Of a stretch of DNA of 64,000 nt, positions 1 to 8,182 are shown piece after piece (positions within the stretch are counted from its first letter, which is position 1; each line of letters begins with the position of its first letter). Source of the stretch: Streptomyces orinoci (GTDB lineage: Bacteria; Actinomycetota; Actinomycetes; Streptomycetales; Streptomycetaceae); the NCBI RefSeq assembly GCF_003121295.1, contig NZ_PHNC01000029.1:186001-250000 (forward strand). The letters are read 5' to 3'. The notes below the pieces were generated by a model. The model saw nothing but the letters and a program-made list of their open reading frames with translations, made no database searches and had not been told where the DNA came from. The translations under genes and the position numbers were made by a program.

Positions 1-300
1 TGCATCGGCACCCACCGTCTGATCCTCTCCGGCGCCCCCGGTGCCGGTAAAACCATCGTCTCCCCCTGGTGGCGGCCCGTTACCCCCGCTCGGCCCGGAT
101 CTCCGGGGACGACGTCGCGGACATGATTGTCAATGGCCGGGTCAGCGTGGTGCGGCTGCCCGAGCCGGAGGCGCGGCGCCAACTCCTGTTGCGCGCCCGG
201 AACATCTGCACGCTGCGGCCCCGCGCGGCTGACGCCGGAGGAGACCGCCGAGGCCATCGTGGCTCAGGCCCGGGACCGGGCCGAGGTGTCCGCCGGATGA
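1..300 (+). pseudogene. Broken P-loop ATPase/kinase remnant (partial)
   Basis: The window opens inside a gene whose first frame carries a Walker A motif (SGAPGAGKT, bases about 25-51). Right after it, the recognisable continuation (AARYPRSARISGDDVADMI) is in a different frame. The tail (LTPEETAEAIVAQ to a TGA at 298-300) is in a third frame. Pieced together, it resembles a small P-loop ATPase or kinase with an ISGDDV-type segment, but two frame changes in under 300 bases prevent one product. The 5' end lies outside the window. The 3' end overlaps the end of the convergent regulator by 37 bases. Decay in the genome and sequencing errors are both possible. Confidence 0.55.
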
Positions 301-1019
301 GGCGAGGGTGACTCATCCGCCCCGATGACCTGCCGCCAGTGCTCGGCGGCCTGGGCCAGGTCTTCTCCCACCTGGGACAGGAACCGGCCCATGCTCTCCA
401 GCCGCACCGCCGCCGGCGTCCCGGCACCCATGACCCCGGCTCCCCACCGGACCTCGTCGGCGATCGCGGCGTTCAGCCGGGCGCTGGCCAGCATCGCCCG
501 GAACCAGACGTCGTCGTCGATGACATAGCGGTCCCGCCGCCGGGGATCGCGTTCCCGCCGGATGAGCTCCTGCTCCTCCAGAAAGCCGACCGCCTTGGAG
601 ACCGAGGCCGGGCTGACCCGCAGCCGCTGGACCAGTTCCGCGGCGGTGAGGCTGCCGGTGTCGGTGGTGTACAGGCAGGCCAGCACCGCGGCCGTCATCC
701 GCGGCAGGCCGGTGGCCACCAGCAGCCCGGTGAGCCGCTCCTCGAAGGCGCCCACCGCGCGGGGGTCGCGGCCACGGACGCGCGGCGGCGCCGGTGCCGC
801 CGCCACCCGCCGCCCGCCGCGCCGCCGGGCGCGCCGTTCCGTCGCCTGCTGCGCGCGGTCGGCCCGGTAGTCATGGGGGCCACCGTTGCGCATCACCTCC
901 CGGGTGACGGTCGAGGTCGGCCGTTCCAGCCGTCTGGCGATATCGGTGTAGGACAGGCCCTCGGCCAGCCCGGTCACGATCCGACGGCGCTCCTGAAGGG
1001 TGAGTCTGCCTCCCGGCAT
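264..1019 (-). CDS. GbsR/MarR-type regulator with N-terminal HTH
   Basis: A 251-residue DNA-binding protein. Residues about 8-45 form an IS30-repressor-like helix-turn-helix (GLSYTDIARRLERPTSTV). A basic linker of Arg and Ala follows. Residues about 105-170 form a MarR-type winged helix (ELVQRLRVSPASVSKAVGFL, then a basic wing RRERDPRRRDRY). The C-terminal helices probably dimerise. A GGAGG lies 6 bases before the ATG. It is divergent from the serine hydrolase across an AT-rich 244-bp gap and probably controls itself, the hydrolase, or both. This two-domain layout is common in Streptomyces; the ligand is unknown. Confidence 0.85.
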   Translation of the reverse strand: MPGGRLTLQERRRIVTGLAEGLSYTDIARRLERPTSTVTREVMRNGGPHDYRADRAQQATERRARRRGGRRVAAAPAPPRVRGRDPRAVGAFEERLTGLLVATGLPRMTAAVLACLYTTDTGSLTAAELVQRLRVSPASVSKAVGFLEEQELIRRERDPRRRDRYVIDDDVWFRAMLASARLNAAIADEVRWGAGVMGAGTPAAVRLESMGRFLSQVGEDLAQAAEHWRQVIGADESPSPHPADTSARSRA

Positions 1020-1059
1020 GGGTGTCCTCCTTCCGGGGTCGTGCCGGTCAGTGTGCTTT

Positions 1060-1200
1060 CACTCCCCGCTCATTGCAATAGGGCGGCCGGGCTATTTGCA
1101 TTCACCATCACAGCCGTTGCAAAAATTTACCGCCTTTGACCAGCGGATATACATAGAGCACCAAAGTCAACGCATTGATGGATCCATAAATGCAACATAG
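1060..1200. promoter_or_regulatory. Divergent AT-rich control region with TTGCA/TGCAA motifs
   Basis: Much more AT-rich than the flanks. It holds four TTGCA/TGCAA-type motifs (around 1072-1077, 1094-1100, 1116-1122 and 1189-1195). An AATAG/CTATT inverted repeat with a 10-bp centre lies at 1077-1096. TTTGAC at 1135-1140 and TATACAT at 1148-1154 look promoter-like but are badly spaced for each other. A MarR-type regulator probably binds here; no single site can be assigned. Confidence 0.35.
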
Positions 1201-1263
1201 CTTTCACCTCATCCTGAACGCCGCCGGAGCGCCGCCCGAGCAGCCCTGGAAGAGGAGCCGGAA

Positions 1264-2367
1264 ATGATCGACGACCGCACCCGCCCCGCCCCCACCGCCG
1301 TTCAGCATCTGCTGGACCGGGCCGTGGCCGAGCAGGGCTATCCCGGAATGAGCGCCGCGCTCCGCGAGGGCGAACGGCTCCGGTTCGGCTCCGCCGGAGC
1401 GGCCGACCTGCACAGCGGCCGGACCTGGCGGCCGGAGGACCAGTTCCGGATCGGGAGCATCACCAAGACCTTCACCGCCACCGTGGTCCTGCAACTGGCC
1501 GCCGAGCGCCGGCTGAGCCTGGACGACACCGTGGACCGATGGCTGCCGGGCCTGGTCCGGGGCAATGGCCACGACGGAACGGAGATCACCATCCGGCATC
1601 TGCTGGCCCAGACCAGCGGGATCTTCGGCTACACCCTGGACCAGGACTGGCTGGACCGGTTCTGGAGCCCCAATCTGCTGGAGCACCGCTTCGAGAAGGT
1701 GGCTCCGGAGGAGCTGGTAAGGATCGCCATGGCGCACCCGGCCGAATTCCGGCCGGGCCAGGGCTGGGGCTACTCCAACACCAACTTCGTACTGGCCGCG
1801 CTGATCATCGAGCGGGTGACCGGCGCGTCCTATGCGCAGGCCATCGAGCACCGCATCGCCCGCCCGCTGAAGCTCGCCAACACCTATGCCCCGGGGTACC
1901 GGACCGGCTTCCACGGCCCGCATATCCGCGCCTACTCCCGGCTGTCGGTGCAGGACCCGCAGGCCCCCACCCATGACATGACCGAGCTGAGCACCTCCTG
2001 GTCCTTCGGCGCGGGTGACATCGTCTCCACCGCCGGGGAACTCACCGCCTTCCTCGCCGCCCTGCTGGGCGGACGGCTCCTGAAGCCCGCGCAGTTGGCG
2101 GAGATGCTGACCATGTGCCGGGTCCCGGACGGCAGTTGGCTGGACGGATACGAGTACGGCCTCGGCCTCTCCTCGTTCACCCTGCCCGGCGGCACCACGG
2201 TCTACGGCCATGGCGGCGCCACCATCGGCACCTGGTCCTATCTCTATGGCAGCCGGGACGGCGGCAAGGTGATGGTCCAGGCCGTCAACGGCGACTGGGG
2301 GCCGCTCTTCCCGCTGTTCACCGAGGGCCTGGACACGGCCTTCTCCTCAGGCGGCCGTCTCCCGTAG
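1264..2367 (+). CDS. Serine hydrolase, beta-lactamase/DD-peptidase fold
   Basis: A 367-residue penicillin-binding-fold hydrolase (class C beta-lactamase/D-alanyl-D-alanine carboxypeptidase family). The catalytic SxxK is S65-I-T-K68, the second motif is Y170-S-N172 and the third is H316-G-G318. No signal peptide or membrane segment is visible, so it is either cytoplasmic or an esterase-like member. GAGGAG sits a few bases before the ATG. Its 3' end overlaps the convergent XRE gene by 21 bases. Substrate unknown: peptides, esters and beta-lactams are all possible in this family. Confidence 0.88.
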   Translation: MIDDRTRPAPTAVQHLLDRAVAEQGYPGMSAALREGERLRFGSAGAADLHSGRTWRPEDQFRIGSITKTFTATVVLQLAAERRLSLDDTVDRWLPGLVRGNGHDGTEITIRHLLAQTSGIFGYTLDQDWLDRFWSPNLLEHRFEKVAPEELVRIAMAHPAEFRPGQGWGYSNTNFVLAALIIERVTGASYAQAIEHRIARPLKLANTYAPGYRTGFHGPHIRAYSRLSVQDPQAPTHDMTELSTSWSFGAGDIVSTAGELTAFLAALLGGRLLKPAQLAEMLTMCRVPDGSWLDGYEYGLGLSSFTLPGGTTVYGHGGATIGTWSYLYGSRDGGKVMVQAVNGDWGPLFPLFTEGLDTAFSSGGRLP

Positions 2368-3162
2368 CGCCGCCAGCCCCCGCAGCGCCTGCTCGGTGAA
2401 CTCGTCCAGCGGATAGAAGAGTTCAATGGCCAGCTCGGACAGGGTCACATCGGCCGGCGTCCCGAAGGTGGCCATGGTGCTGAACATCGACAGCTCCCCC
2501 AGCGGCGTACGGAAGCGCAGCGGGAACTGGATCGGGCCCGGGCGCCCCACCGGGGCCCCGCCCGGCTCGTCCGGCAGTACGGGATAGGCGCTCACCTCCT
2601 CGTACAGCGCCGCGGCCGCCGGTGCGCCGGTGGTGTTCACCTCGCGCCGCAACCGGTCCAGGAACAGGGCCCGGACCTCACTCCGGTTGGCCAGCCGGGA
2701 GATCAGACCCTCCGGGTGCAGCACCATCCGGTACACATTGGGCCGCGGTTCCAGCAGATGGGACGGGATGCCGTCAAGGAAGACGGACATGGCGCGGTTG
2801 GCGGTGAGGACGTTCCAGCAGCGGTCCACCACCACGGCGGGGTACGGCTCATGCGAGGTGAGCATCGTGTCGAGGGCGGACCGGATGGAGGCCATCTCCT
2901 CCTCGTCCAGGCTGGTCTCCCGGTAGGCGGGGGCGTAATCGGCCGCCAGCAGCAGGGAGTTGCGCTCCCGCAGCGGTACGTCCAGGGCGGCGGCCAGGCG
3001 GAGCACCATGGCCCGGCTGGGGCGGGCGCGGCCGGTCTCCACACAGGAGAGATGACGGGCCGAGGTATCCGCGAGCAGGGCCAGCTCCAGCTGGCTCAGC
3101 CTGCGGCGCCGCCGCCACTCCCGTAGCAGGGAACCCACCCGTGACGCCTGCCCCGTATCCAT
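2347..3162 (-). CDS. XRE regulator with MmyB-like ligand domain
   Basis: A 271-residue regulator. The N-terminal XRE helix-turn-helix spans about residues 8-65 (LSQLELALLADTSARHLSCV). The MmyB-like PAS-type domain follows, with the typical YPAVVVDRCWNVLTANRAM and FRTPLGELSMFSTMATFGT segments. Members are local repressors or activators, often of neighbouring oxidoreductase or membrane genes. The divergent neighbour here is a small membrane protein. The effector is not predictable from sequence. Confidence 0.85.
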   Translation of the reverse strand: MDTGQASRVGSLLREWRRRRRLSQLELALLADTSARHLSCVETGRARPSRAMVLRLAAALDVPLRERNSLLLAADYAPAYRETSLDEEEMASIRSALDTMLTSHEPYPAVVVDRCWNVLTANRAMSVFLDGIPSHLLEPRPNVYRMVLHPEGLISRLANRSEVRALFLDRLRREVNTTGAPAAAALYEEVSAYPVLPDEPGGAPVGRPGPIQFPLRFRTPLGELSMFSTMATFGTPADVTLSELAIELFYPLDEFTEQALRGLAALRETAA

Positions 3163-3296
3163 GGCCGGAGCATAGCCAGCCGTCGATCACAGCGGCCATG
3201 ACCTGGGAGGTCATTGAGGCCGGGACCCGCCGGGTGACACCGTCGGCCGGGTCAGGGCCGGACCAGTCCACCGGCCCCCGGATCGAGGAGACCCCC

Positions 3297-3722
3297 ATGC
3301 CCGCCACGGCCACCTCCCGCCCCGCGGTCCGCCGCACCGCCGCAGAACCGCTGCGCACCGCCCTGTGGATCGACAGCTGGAGCACCGGCGCCTTCGGGGT
3401 GCTGCTGCTGGCCGGAGCGCCCTGGCTGAGCGGGCCGCTGGGCCTGCCGGTGGTCTGGTCCGTCCCCTTCGGCGTCGCCATGCTCGCCGGGGCCGCCGCC
3501 CTCGCCCTGCTCGCCCGCCGGCCGCGGATCCCGGCCCAGCCGGCACTGATGGTGGTGGCGGGGAACGCGCTGTCCTGTGCGGGCATGCTGGTGCTGGCCG
3601 GTACGGACCTCATCGCGCTCACCGGCGAGGGGCGGGCCTTCCTGGTCGTGGGCGCGGTGGTGGTGGCGGTCTTCGCGGAAGCGGAATATGTGGGCTATCG
3701 CCGTATGCGCAACGGGAGTTGA
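3297..3722 (+). CDS. Small integral membrane protein
   Basis: A 141-residue protein with about four hydrophobic segments (GAFGVLLLAGAPWL, VPFGVAMLAGAAALALL, LMVVAGNALSCAGMLVLAG, AFLVVGAVVVAVFAEAEY). GAGGAG about 7 bases upstream favours this ATG over the one 156 bases earlier, which would add a non-hydrophobic, low-complexity leader. It is divergent from the MmyB-type regulator, which may control it. No family was recognised and no function is assigned. Confidence 0.7.
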   Translation: MPATATSRPAVRRTAAEPLRTALWIDSWSTGAFGVLLLAGAPWLSGPLGLPVVWSVPFGVAMLAGAAALALLARRPRIPAQPALMVVAGNALSCAGMLVLAGTDLIALTGEGRAFLVVGAVVVAVFAEAEYVGYRRMRNGS

Positions 3723-3821
3723 CCTCGCTGCGCCGCCCTGCCGCCGCCCGGCCATGGGAACGCCCGGCGGGCCGTACACCGCGCATACGCACACGATGTA
3801 CGGCCCAACCGGGCGGAGGCG

Positions 3822-4085
3822 TCAGATCAGCGCCCGCACCAGCCGGCAGGTGGTCTCGGACGGCCGGTGCACCCCGATCTGCTCGGCGACCAGCCGTATC
3901 CGCCGGTCGGTGGCACGGTCGGGGGTGTAGACGCCGGAGTGCAGCAGGGCGATGGCCAGCCGCATCGCCTTCAGGCGGCGGTTGTGCGACTCGTACCAGT
4001 CGCGCGGCTGCCCGGCGGGCATGCGTTTCTTGGGCAGGGTGGGAAGGGCGGGAAGGTTCGGCAGGGGTGTTGCGGCTACGGCCAT
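3822..4085 (-). CDS. Conserved small hypothetical protein
   Basis: An 87-residue basic protein with Pro-rich N-terminus and a helical C-terminal half (RDWYESHNRRLKAMRLAIALLHSGVY, then RIRLVAEQIGVHRPS). The start at 4085 is set by GGAGG six bases upstream; the upstream in-frame ATGs overlap that site. The C-terminal part looks like a small helical DNA- or protein-binding module, but no family was recognised. Such short proteins are common in Streptomyces cores. Confidence 0.6.
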   Translation of the reverse strand: MAVAATPLPNLPALPTLPKKRMPAGQPRDWYESHNRRLKAMRLAIALLHSGVYTPDRATDRRIRLVAEQIGVHRPSETTCRLVRALI

Positions 4086-4204
4086 CGACATCCTCCAGAC
4101 GCGGTCGTGCACGCTTGCTCAACTCCCTCCATTTTACTGCCGGGCACTGACAATCGGCCCAGCTCAGACGGCATTTGACGGAGGTACGCGGTACCGTTTG
4201 CGGC

Positions 4205-4573
4205 ATGGAGATCTGGATCAACCCGGCCTGTTCCAAGTGCCGGAGCGCGCTGTCCCTGCTGGACGCCGAGGGTGCGGACTACACCGTCCGCCGCTATCTG
4301 GAGGAGGTGCCGAGCGCCGAGGAGATCCGCCTGGTGCTCGACCGTCTGGGTCTGGAGCCGTGGGACATCACCCGCACCCAGGAGGAGGAGGCCAAGGAGC
4401 TGGGACTGAAGGACTGGCCCCGGGAGGAGGCGGAGCGGGAGCGCTGGGTACGGGCGCTGGCCGAGCACCCCAAGCTGATCCAGCGGCCCATCATCACCGC
4501 CGATGACGGCTCGGCGGTGGTGGGGCGTACGGAGGAGGCGGTACGGGAGGCGTTGTCCCGGTCGCGGGACTGA
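4205..4573 (+). CDS. ArsC/Spx-family thioredoxin-fold reductase
   Basis: A 122-residue protein of the glutaredoxin-type arsenate reductase family. The N-terminal beta strand leads into NPACSKC (C9 and C12), the family's catalytic-Cys position. Near the C-terminus, LIQRPIITADDGSAVVGR matches the family 'xxRPIV' loop. Length is typical. There is no arsR, arsB or acr3 gene nearby, so a housekeeping YfgD-like or Spx-like redox role is as likely as arsenate detoxification. The ATG was chosen because the family homology starts there. Confidence 0.85.
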   Translation: MEIWINPACSKCRSALSLLDAEGADYTVRRYLEEVPSAEEIRLVLDRLGLEPWDITRTQEEEAKELGLKDWPREEAERERWVRALAEHPKLIQRPIITADDGSAVVGRTEEAVREALSRSRD

Positions 4574-4584
4574 CTGCGGGGCGG

Positions 4585-4613
4585 CGCCCGGTGCCCCGAC
4601 AGGGGCGCGGGCG
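4585..4613 (+). terminator. Probable terminator after the ArsC-like gene
   Basis: Nested GC stems: outer CGCCCG (4585-4590) with CGGGCG (4608-4613), and inner GCCCC (4593-4597) with GGGGC (4602-4606). The hairpin begins 11 bases after the ArsC stop. No U-tract, as usual in Streptomyces. Confidence 0.5.
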
Positions 4614-4654
4614 GCCCTCCCCCCGCCCGGCTCCGGCATGTTTCAATAGGGGGC

Positions 4655-4783
4655 ATGGCCAGCCTCCAGAACTCCGCGAAGGGTCACAGCGACCTTGAGC
4701 CCTTCTGGCCTTCACGCCAGCATCACGACTTCGACCGAGTGTGTTGTCGCGCGTCCTCCGCGCAGGCCCACTCCTCTCGCTGA
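4655..4783 (+). CDS. Cys-Cys leader peptide (candidate attenuator)
   Basis: A 42-codon reading frame behind a GGGGG ribosome site. Its core reads RQHHDFDRVCCRASSA, close to the R-x-H-x-D-(L/F)-x-R-V-x-(S/C)-A/C pattern of actinobacterial putative leader peptides that precede sulfur and cysteine genes. The two Cys codons are both TGT, the rare synonym in high-GC genomes. GACTTCGAC (4727-4735), just before the Cys codons, is the exact reverse complement of GTCGAAGTC (4788-4796), just after the stop. Ribosome position could therefore decide whether the hairpin forms. The winged-helix gene begins 96 bases after the stop. Translation and regulation are inferred. Confidence 0.55.
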   Translation: MASLQNSAKGHSDLEPFWPSRQHHDFDRVCCRASSAQAHSSR

Positions 4784-4796
4784 CCCCGTCGAAGTC
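4727..4796 (+). promoter_or_regulatory. Candidate attenuator inverted repeat
   Basis: GACTTCGAC at 4727-4735 pairs perfectly (9 bp) with GTCGAAGTC at 4788-4796. The left arm lies inside the leader peptide, immediately upstream of its tandem Cys codons. The right arm begins 4 bases after its stop codon. A ribosome stalled on the Cys codons would mask the left arm. Confidence 0.45.
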
Positions 4797-4879
4797 AGCC
4801 GCCGGTAACGGGTACCGGCCAAGGGCCCGCGCCAGTACGTCTCCTCGACGGCCTTACGCGCGAAAGAGCTGAGCCCTCC

Positions 4880-5440
4880 ATGACCAACCTCCGCACCCTG
4901 CCCGCCCCGTCCGCCGCGCCCGCCGACCGTGCTGCCGCTCACCGGCACCGGCTGCGAGCCGTCTCCCCGGACGAGAGCGCCGCCCCGGCCGTCGTGCCGC
5001 CGGTGGCCGAGCTGCTGCACTCCGGGGCCACCTGGCTGCCCGCCCCGCAGCACACCCTGCCCTCGCTGCCCGGCCAGCCGCCGATGGTCGGCTATCTGGT
5101 GCTGGTCCCGGCCGAGCAGTCCGCCCCCCGGCCCGCCGGACAGGGGGACGCCCTGGTGAGCATCGACCCCGAGCAGCGCACCGCCCGGGTGGCCGGACGC
5201 CTGCTGGACCTGACATATCTGGAGTTCGAACTGCTGGCCCACCTGGTGGCCAACCCCAACCGGGTGCACACCCGCGACCAGCTGGTGACCACGGTTTGGG
5301 GCTATGGGCATGTGGGCGACGGCCGCACCGTGGACGTCCATGTGGCCCGGCTGCGCCGGAAGATGGGCCCCGAGCACCGCTCCTCGATCGTCACCGTGCG
5401 GCGGGTCGGCTACAAGTACACCCCGCCGGCCGCCTCCTGA
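4880..5440 (+). CDS. OmpR/PhoB-type winged-helix regulator without receiver
   Basis: A 186-residue protein. Residues 1-90 are Ala/Pro-rich and lack the Asp-bearing receiver domain of a response regulator. Residues about 93-183 form a complete PhoB-type winged helix (DLTYLEFELLAHLVANPNRV, the recognition-helix region GRTVDVHVARLRRKM, and the wing VRRVGYKY). It should bind DNA but cannot be switched by Asp phosphorylation. The Cys-rich leader peptide upstream suggests its level is set by translation-coupled attenuation, perhaps by cysteine supply. Targets unknown. Confidence 0.82.
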   Translation: MTNLRTLPAPSAAPADRAAAHRHRLRAVSPDESAAPAVVPPVAELLHSGATWLPAPQHTLPSLPGQPPMVGYLVLVPAEQSAPRPAGQGDALVSIDPEQRTARVAGRLLDLTYLEFELLAHLVANPNRVHTRDQLVTTVWGYGHVGDGRTVDVHVARLRRKMGPEHRSSIVTVRRVGYKYTPPAAS

Positions 5441-5574
5441 GCCATCGCCGGGGGGTGTTGCCAGGTACACCCCCCGGCCTGGGGCTGCGCCCAGTGACCG
5501 GCCCCCGGCCGTACCGCAGACTTGAGCCGGCGACGGGGGGCAGCGGGCCCGCCCGCAGAGCTGGGAGAATGACT

Positions 5575-6837
5575 GTGAAGAGGTTCCGCGAGGCGGGCCT
5601 GGCCGCCGCGCGCGGTCTATGGCTGTCGCTCTATGGGCCGATCGGTGCGGTGCTCGTCTACACCTTCGCGGTGGTGTCCATCGCGCTGATACCGGTGGGG
5701 ATCGGCCTCCTGGCCACCCCGGTCGCGCTCCGGGCGGTACGCGGCTTCGCCGGTCAGCGCCGGGCCCAGGCCAGGGCGTGGTCCGGGGTGGAGATCCCCT
5801 CCCCCTATCTGCCGGCGCCCCGGCGGCGGCCCGGCGTGCCGGGCCAGGTGGAACTCTGCTGGGCGCTGCTGCGGGACAAGGCCACCTGGCGTGACCTCCA
5901 GTGGCTGCTGGTGGATATGACCGCCGGCTGTCTGCTGGCCGTACTGAGCATGATCGGCTTCCTCTACACCCTGTGGGGCCCGGTGCTGGCCCTGGGCGTA
6001 TGGAAGCCGATCGTGCACCACGGCGGCAACGAGTGGTTCCTGTTCATCCATGTCACCGGCCAGACCAGCGCCAACTTCGCGGCCGCCCTGGGGGTTTCGC
6101 TGGGGGTGCTCAACCTCTTCACCGGCCCGGCCCTGCTGCGCGCCGACTTCCGGCTGGCCAAGTGGCTGCTGGGCCCCACCCCGGAGCGGGAACTCGCCCA
6201 GCGGGTGGAGCGGCTGACCGAGACCCGGCATGACGCGGTGGACACCTCGGCCGCCGAACTGCGGCGCATCGAGCGGGACTTGCACGACGGTGCGCAGGCC
6301 CGGCTGGTGGCGGTGGGCATGAGCCTGAGCACCGTGGAGGCGCTGCTCGAGAAGGACCCGGCCAAGGCGCGGGAGCTGCTGGCCGCCGCCCGTACCACCT
6401 CCGCCGAGGCGCTGGGCGAACTGCGCGACCTGGTACGCGGCATCCACCCGCCGGTACTGGCCGAACGCGGCTTCGCCGACGCGGTACGGGCACTGGCGCT
6501 GCGGCTGCCGCTGCCGGTGGAGGTGGATATGCGGCTGCCGGGGCGGGCCGCGGAACCGGTGGAGGCCGCGGCGTACTTCGCGGTCAGCGAGCTGCTCGCC
6601 AACGCGGTCAAGCACTCGGGGGCGCGCCGGATCCAGGTGGACGCCGAGCACTCCGGTGGGATGCTGCGGGTCACGGTCACCGATGACGGGTGCGGCGGGG
6701 CGGACCTGGCCGGCGGTACCGGACTGCGGGGAGTGGAGCGGCGGTTGGGGGCGTTCGACGGGGTGCTGGCGGTCAGCAGTCCGCCGGGCGGGCCGACGAT
6801 GGCCACCATCGAGCTGCCCTGCGCGCTTGCCGGCTGA
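5575..6837 (+). CDS. NarL/DesK-type sensor histidine kinase
   Basis: A 420-residue membrane kinase. The N-terminal half has about four membrane segments (VLVYTFAVVSIALIPVGIGL, LLAVLSMIGFLYTLWGPVLA, FAAALGVSLGVLNLFTG) with a short external loop. The HisKA_3 dimerisation region contains RRIERDLHDGAQARL with H237 as phospho-acceptor. A HATPase domain follows (N box ELLANAVKHSGA, G boxes DDGCGG and GTGLRGVERRL). GGGAG at 5563-5567 is only one base from ATG 5569 but seven from GTG 5575, so GTG was chosen. The likely partner regulator lies 627 bp downstream, beyond a cupin gene. Confidence 0.9.
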   Translation: MKRFREAGLAAARGLWLSLYGPIGAVLVYTFAVVSIALIPVGIGLLATPVALRAVRGFAGQRRAQARAWSGVEIPSPYLPAPRRRPGVPGQVELCWALLRDKATWRDLQWLLVDMTAGCLLAVLSMIGFLYTLWGPVLALGVWKPIVHHGGNEWFLFIHVTGQTSANFAAALGVSLGVLNLFTGPALLRADFRLAKWLLGPTPERELAQRVERLTETRHDAVDTSAAELRRIERDLHDGAQARLVAVGMSLSTVEALLEKDPAKARELLAAARTTSAEALGELRDLVRGIHPPVLAERGFADAVRALALRLPLPVEVDMRLPGRAAEPVEAAAYFAVSELLANAVKHSGARRIQVDAEHSGGMLRVTVTDDGCGGADLAGGTGLRGVERRLGAFDGVLAVSSPPGGPTMATIELPCALAG

Positions 6838-6934
6838 GGGACGCACCACGCCTTGCCCTCTCCGAGGGGCTGAGGTCTCCTGCGGCGGCCGAGCGCCATT
6901 GGCGGCTGGGGGCGCGCCTGTCACAGTGGTTGCC

Positions 6935-7366
6935 ATGACCTCAGAACTCGTCACCCTGCTCGGCCTCCAGCCGCATGTGGAGGGCGGATGGTTCCGTGAG
7001 ACCTGGCGCACCGCCGCCACCGCCCAGCCCGAGGACTATGGCGGCGACCGGGCCTTCGCCACCGGCATCTACTTCCTGCTGCACCCCGGGGAGTCCTCCC
7101 GCTGGCACCGGGTCCGCTCCGACGAGGTGTGGCTGTGGCACCGGGGCGGCCCGCTGCGGCTGCGGCTGGGGGGTGACGGGCCACGCCCGGACGCCGCCAC
7201 GGAGATCACCCTGGGCCCGGGGGTGGAGCACGGGGAACGCCCTCAGTTCCTGATCCCCGGCGGCACCTGGCAGGCGGCCGAACCGGCGGGCCCCGAGCCG
7301 GTGTTGGTCACCTGTGTGGTCGCCCCGGGCTTCCATTTCGAGGACTTCGAGCTCGACGAGCGGTGA
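6935..7366 (+). CDS. DUF985 cupin protein
   Basis: A 143-residue single-domain cupin of the DUF985 family. It begins LLGLQPHVEGGWFRETWR and carries the family core TGIYFLLHPGESSRWHRVRSDEVWLWH, with His residues suitable for a metal. It lies between the kinase and the response regulator in the same direction. TTGGCG (6899-6904) and CACAGT (6922-6927) are 17 bp apart and would start transcription about at the ATG, so it may be leaderless. Biochemical role of the family is unsettled; sugar or ligand binding is possible. Confidence 0.8.
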   Translation: MTSELVTLLGLQPHVEGGWFRETWRTAATAQPEDYGGDRAFATGIYFLLHPGESSRWHRVRSDEVWLWHRGGPLRLRLGGDGPRPDAATEITLGPGVEHGERPQFLIPGGTWQAAEPAGPEPVLVTCVVAPGFHFEDFELDER

Positions 7367-7464
7367 GCGCCGGTGAGGGGCGCGGTTGAACCGGGTGGCC
7401 GGCCCCGGCGCACCAGCGGCCGATGGCACGATGGGGCGATCGTCCCTCCCAGCCTGGAGCCAGT

Positions 7465-8112
7465 GTGCGCGTAGTCCTTGCCGAAGACCTCTTCCTGCTG
7501 CGTGACGGCCTGGTGCGCATGCTTGAGGCATATGACTTCGAGATAGCCGCCGCCGTCGAGAGCGGTCCCGAGCTCAGCCGGGCGCTGGCCGAACTCCGCC
7601 CGGATGTGGCCATCGTGGACGTCCGGCTGCCGCCCTCCTTCACCGACGAGGGCCTGCAGTGCGCCCTGGAAGCCCGCCGGGCCGTCCCCGGCCTGCCGGT
7701 GCTGGTGCTCTCCCAGCATGTGGAGCAGCTCTACGCCCAGGAGTTGCTGGCCGATGGCAGCGGCGGCGTGGGCTATCTGCTCAAGGACCGGGTGTTCGAC
7801 GCCGGCCAGTTCATCGACGCGGTCCGCCGGGTGGCCGCCGGCGGCACCGCCATGGACCCCCAGGTCATCTCCCAGTTGCTGACCCGCCGTTCACAGGATG
7901 CCCCGCTGGCCCGGCTGACGCCGCGCGAGCGAGAGGTGATCGAGCTGATGGCGCAGGGCCGCTCCAATGCCGCCATCGCCGGTCAACTGACCGTAACCGA
8001 GCGGGCGGTGGCCAAGCACACCTCGAATATCTTCGCCAAGCTGGGCCTGGAGCCCTCCGACGACGACAATCGCCGGGTGCTGGCGGTACTGGCGTATCTG
8101 GACCAGGGCTGA
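7465..8112 (+). CDS. NarL/LuxR-type response regulator
   Basis: A 215-residue response regulator. The receiver has acidic pair E7/D8, phospho-acceptor D52 (VAIVDVRLPP) and the conserved Lys of YLLKD. The C-terminal LuxR helix-turn-helix lies at about residues 148-205 (LTPREREVIELMAQGRSNAA, then AVAKHTSNIFAKLGL). The GTG start is preceded by TGGAG and begins the receiver strand exactly. It is the obvious partner of the HisKA_3 kinase upstream, with the DUF985 cupin inserted between them. Confidence 0.9.
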   Translation: MRVVLAEDLFLLRDGLVRMLEAYDFEIAAAVESGPELSRALAELRPDVAIVDVRLPPSFTDEGLQCALEARRAVPGLPVLVLSQHVEQLYAQELLADGSGGVGYLLKDRVFDAGQFIDAVRRVAAGGTAMDPQVISQLLTRRSQDAPLARLTPREREVIELMAQGRSNAAIAGQLTVTERAVAKHTSNIFAKLGLEPSDDDNRRVLAVLAYLDQG

Positions 8113-8129
8113 GCCGGTGCCGCACCGGC
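8113..8129 (+). terminator. Hairpin after the response regulator
   Basis: GCCGGTG (8113-8119) pairs with CACCGGC (8123-8129) around a three-base loop, starting at the base after the stop codon. A likely intrinsic-type stop without U-tract. Confidence 0.45.
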
Positions 8130-8182
8130 GGGAACCGGGGCCGGGGCGTCCCCTGGTCGCGGGTTCCGCTACCCTTCGCCAC

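Noticed and set aside
5296..5574. Upstream extension of the histidine kinase frame by 93 codons
   Set aside because: It overlaps the winged-helix gene out of frame and has no kinase or membrane features. The ribosome site points to GTG 5575.
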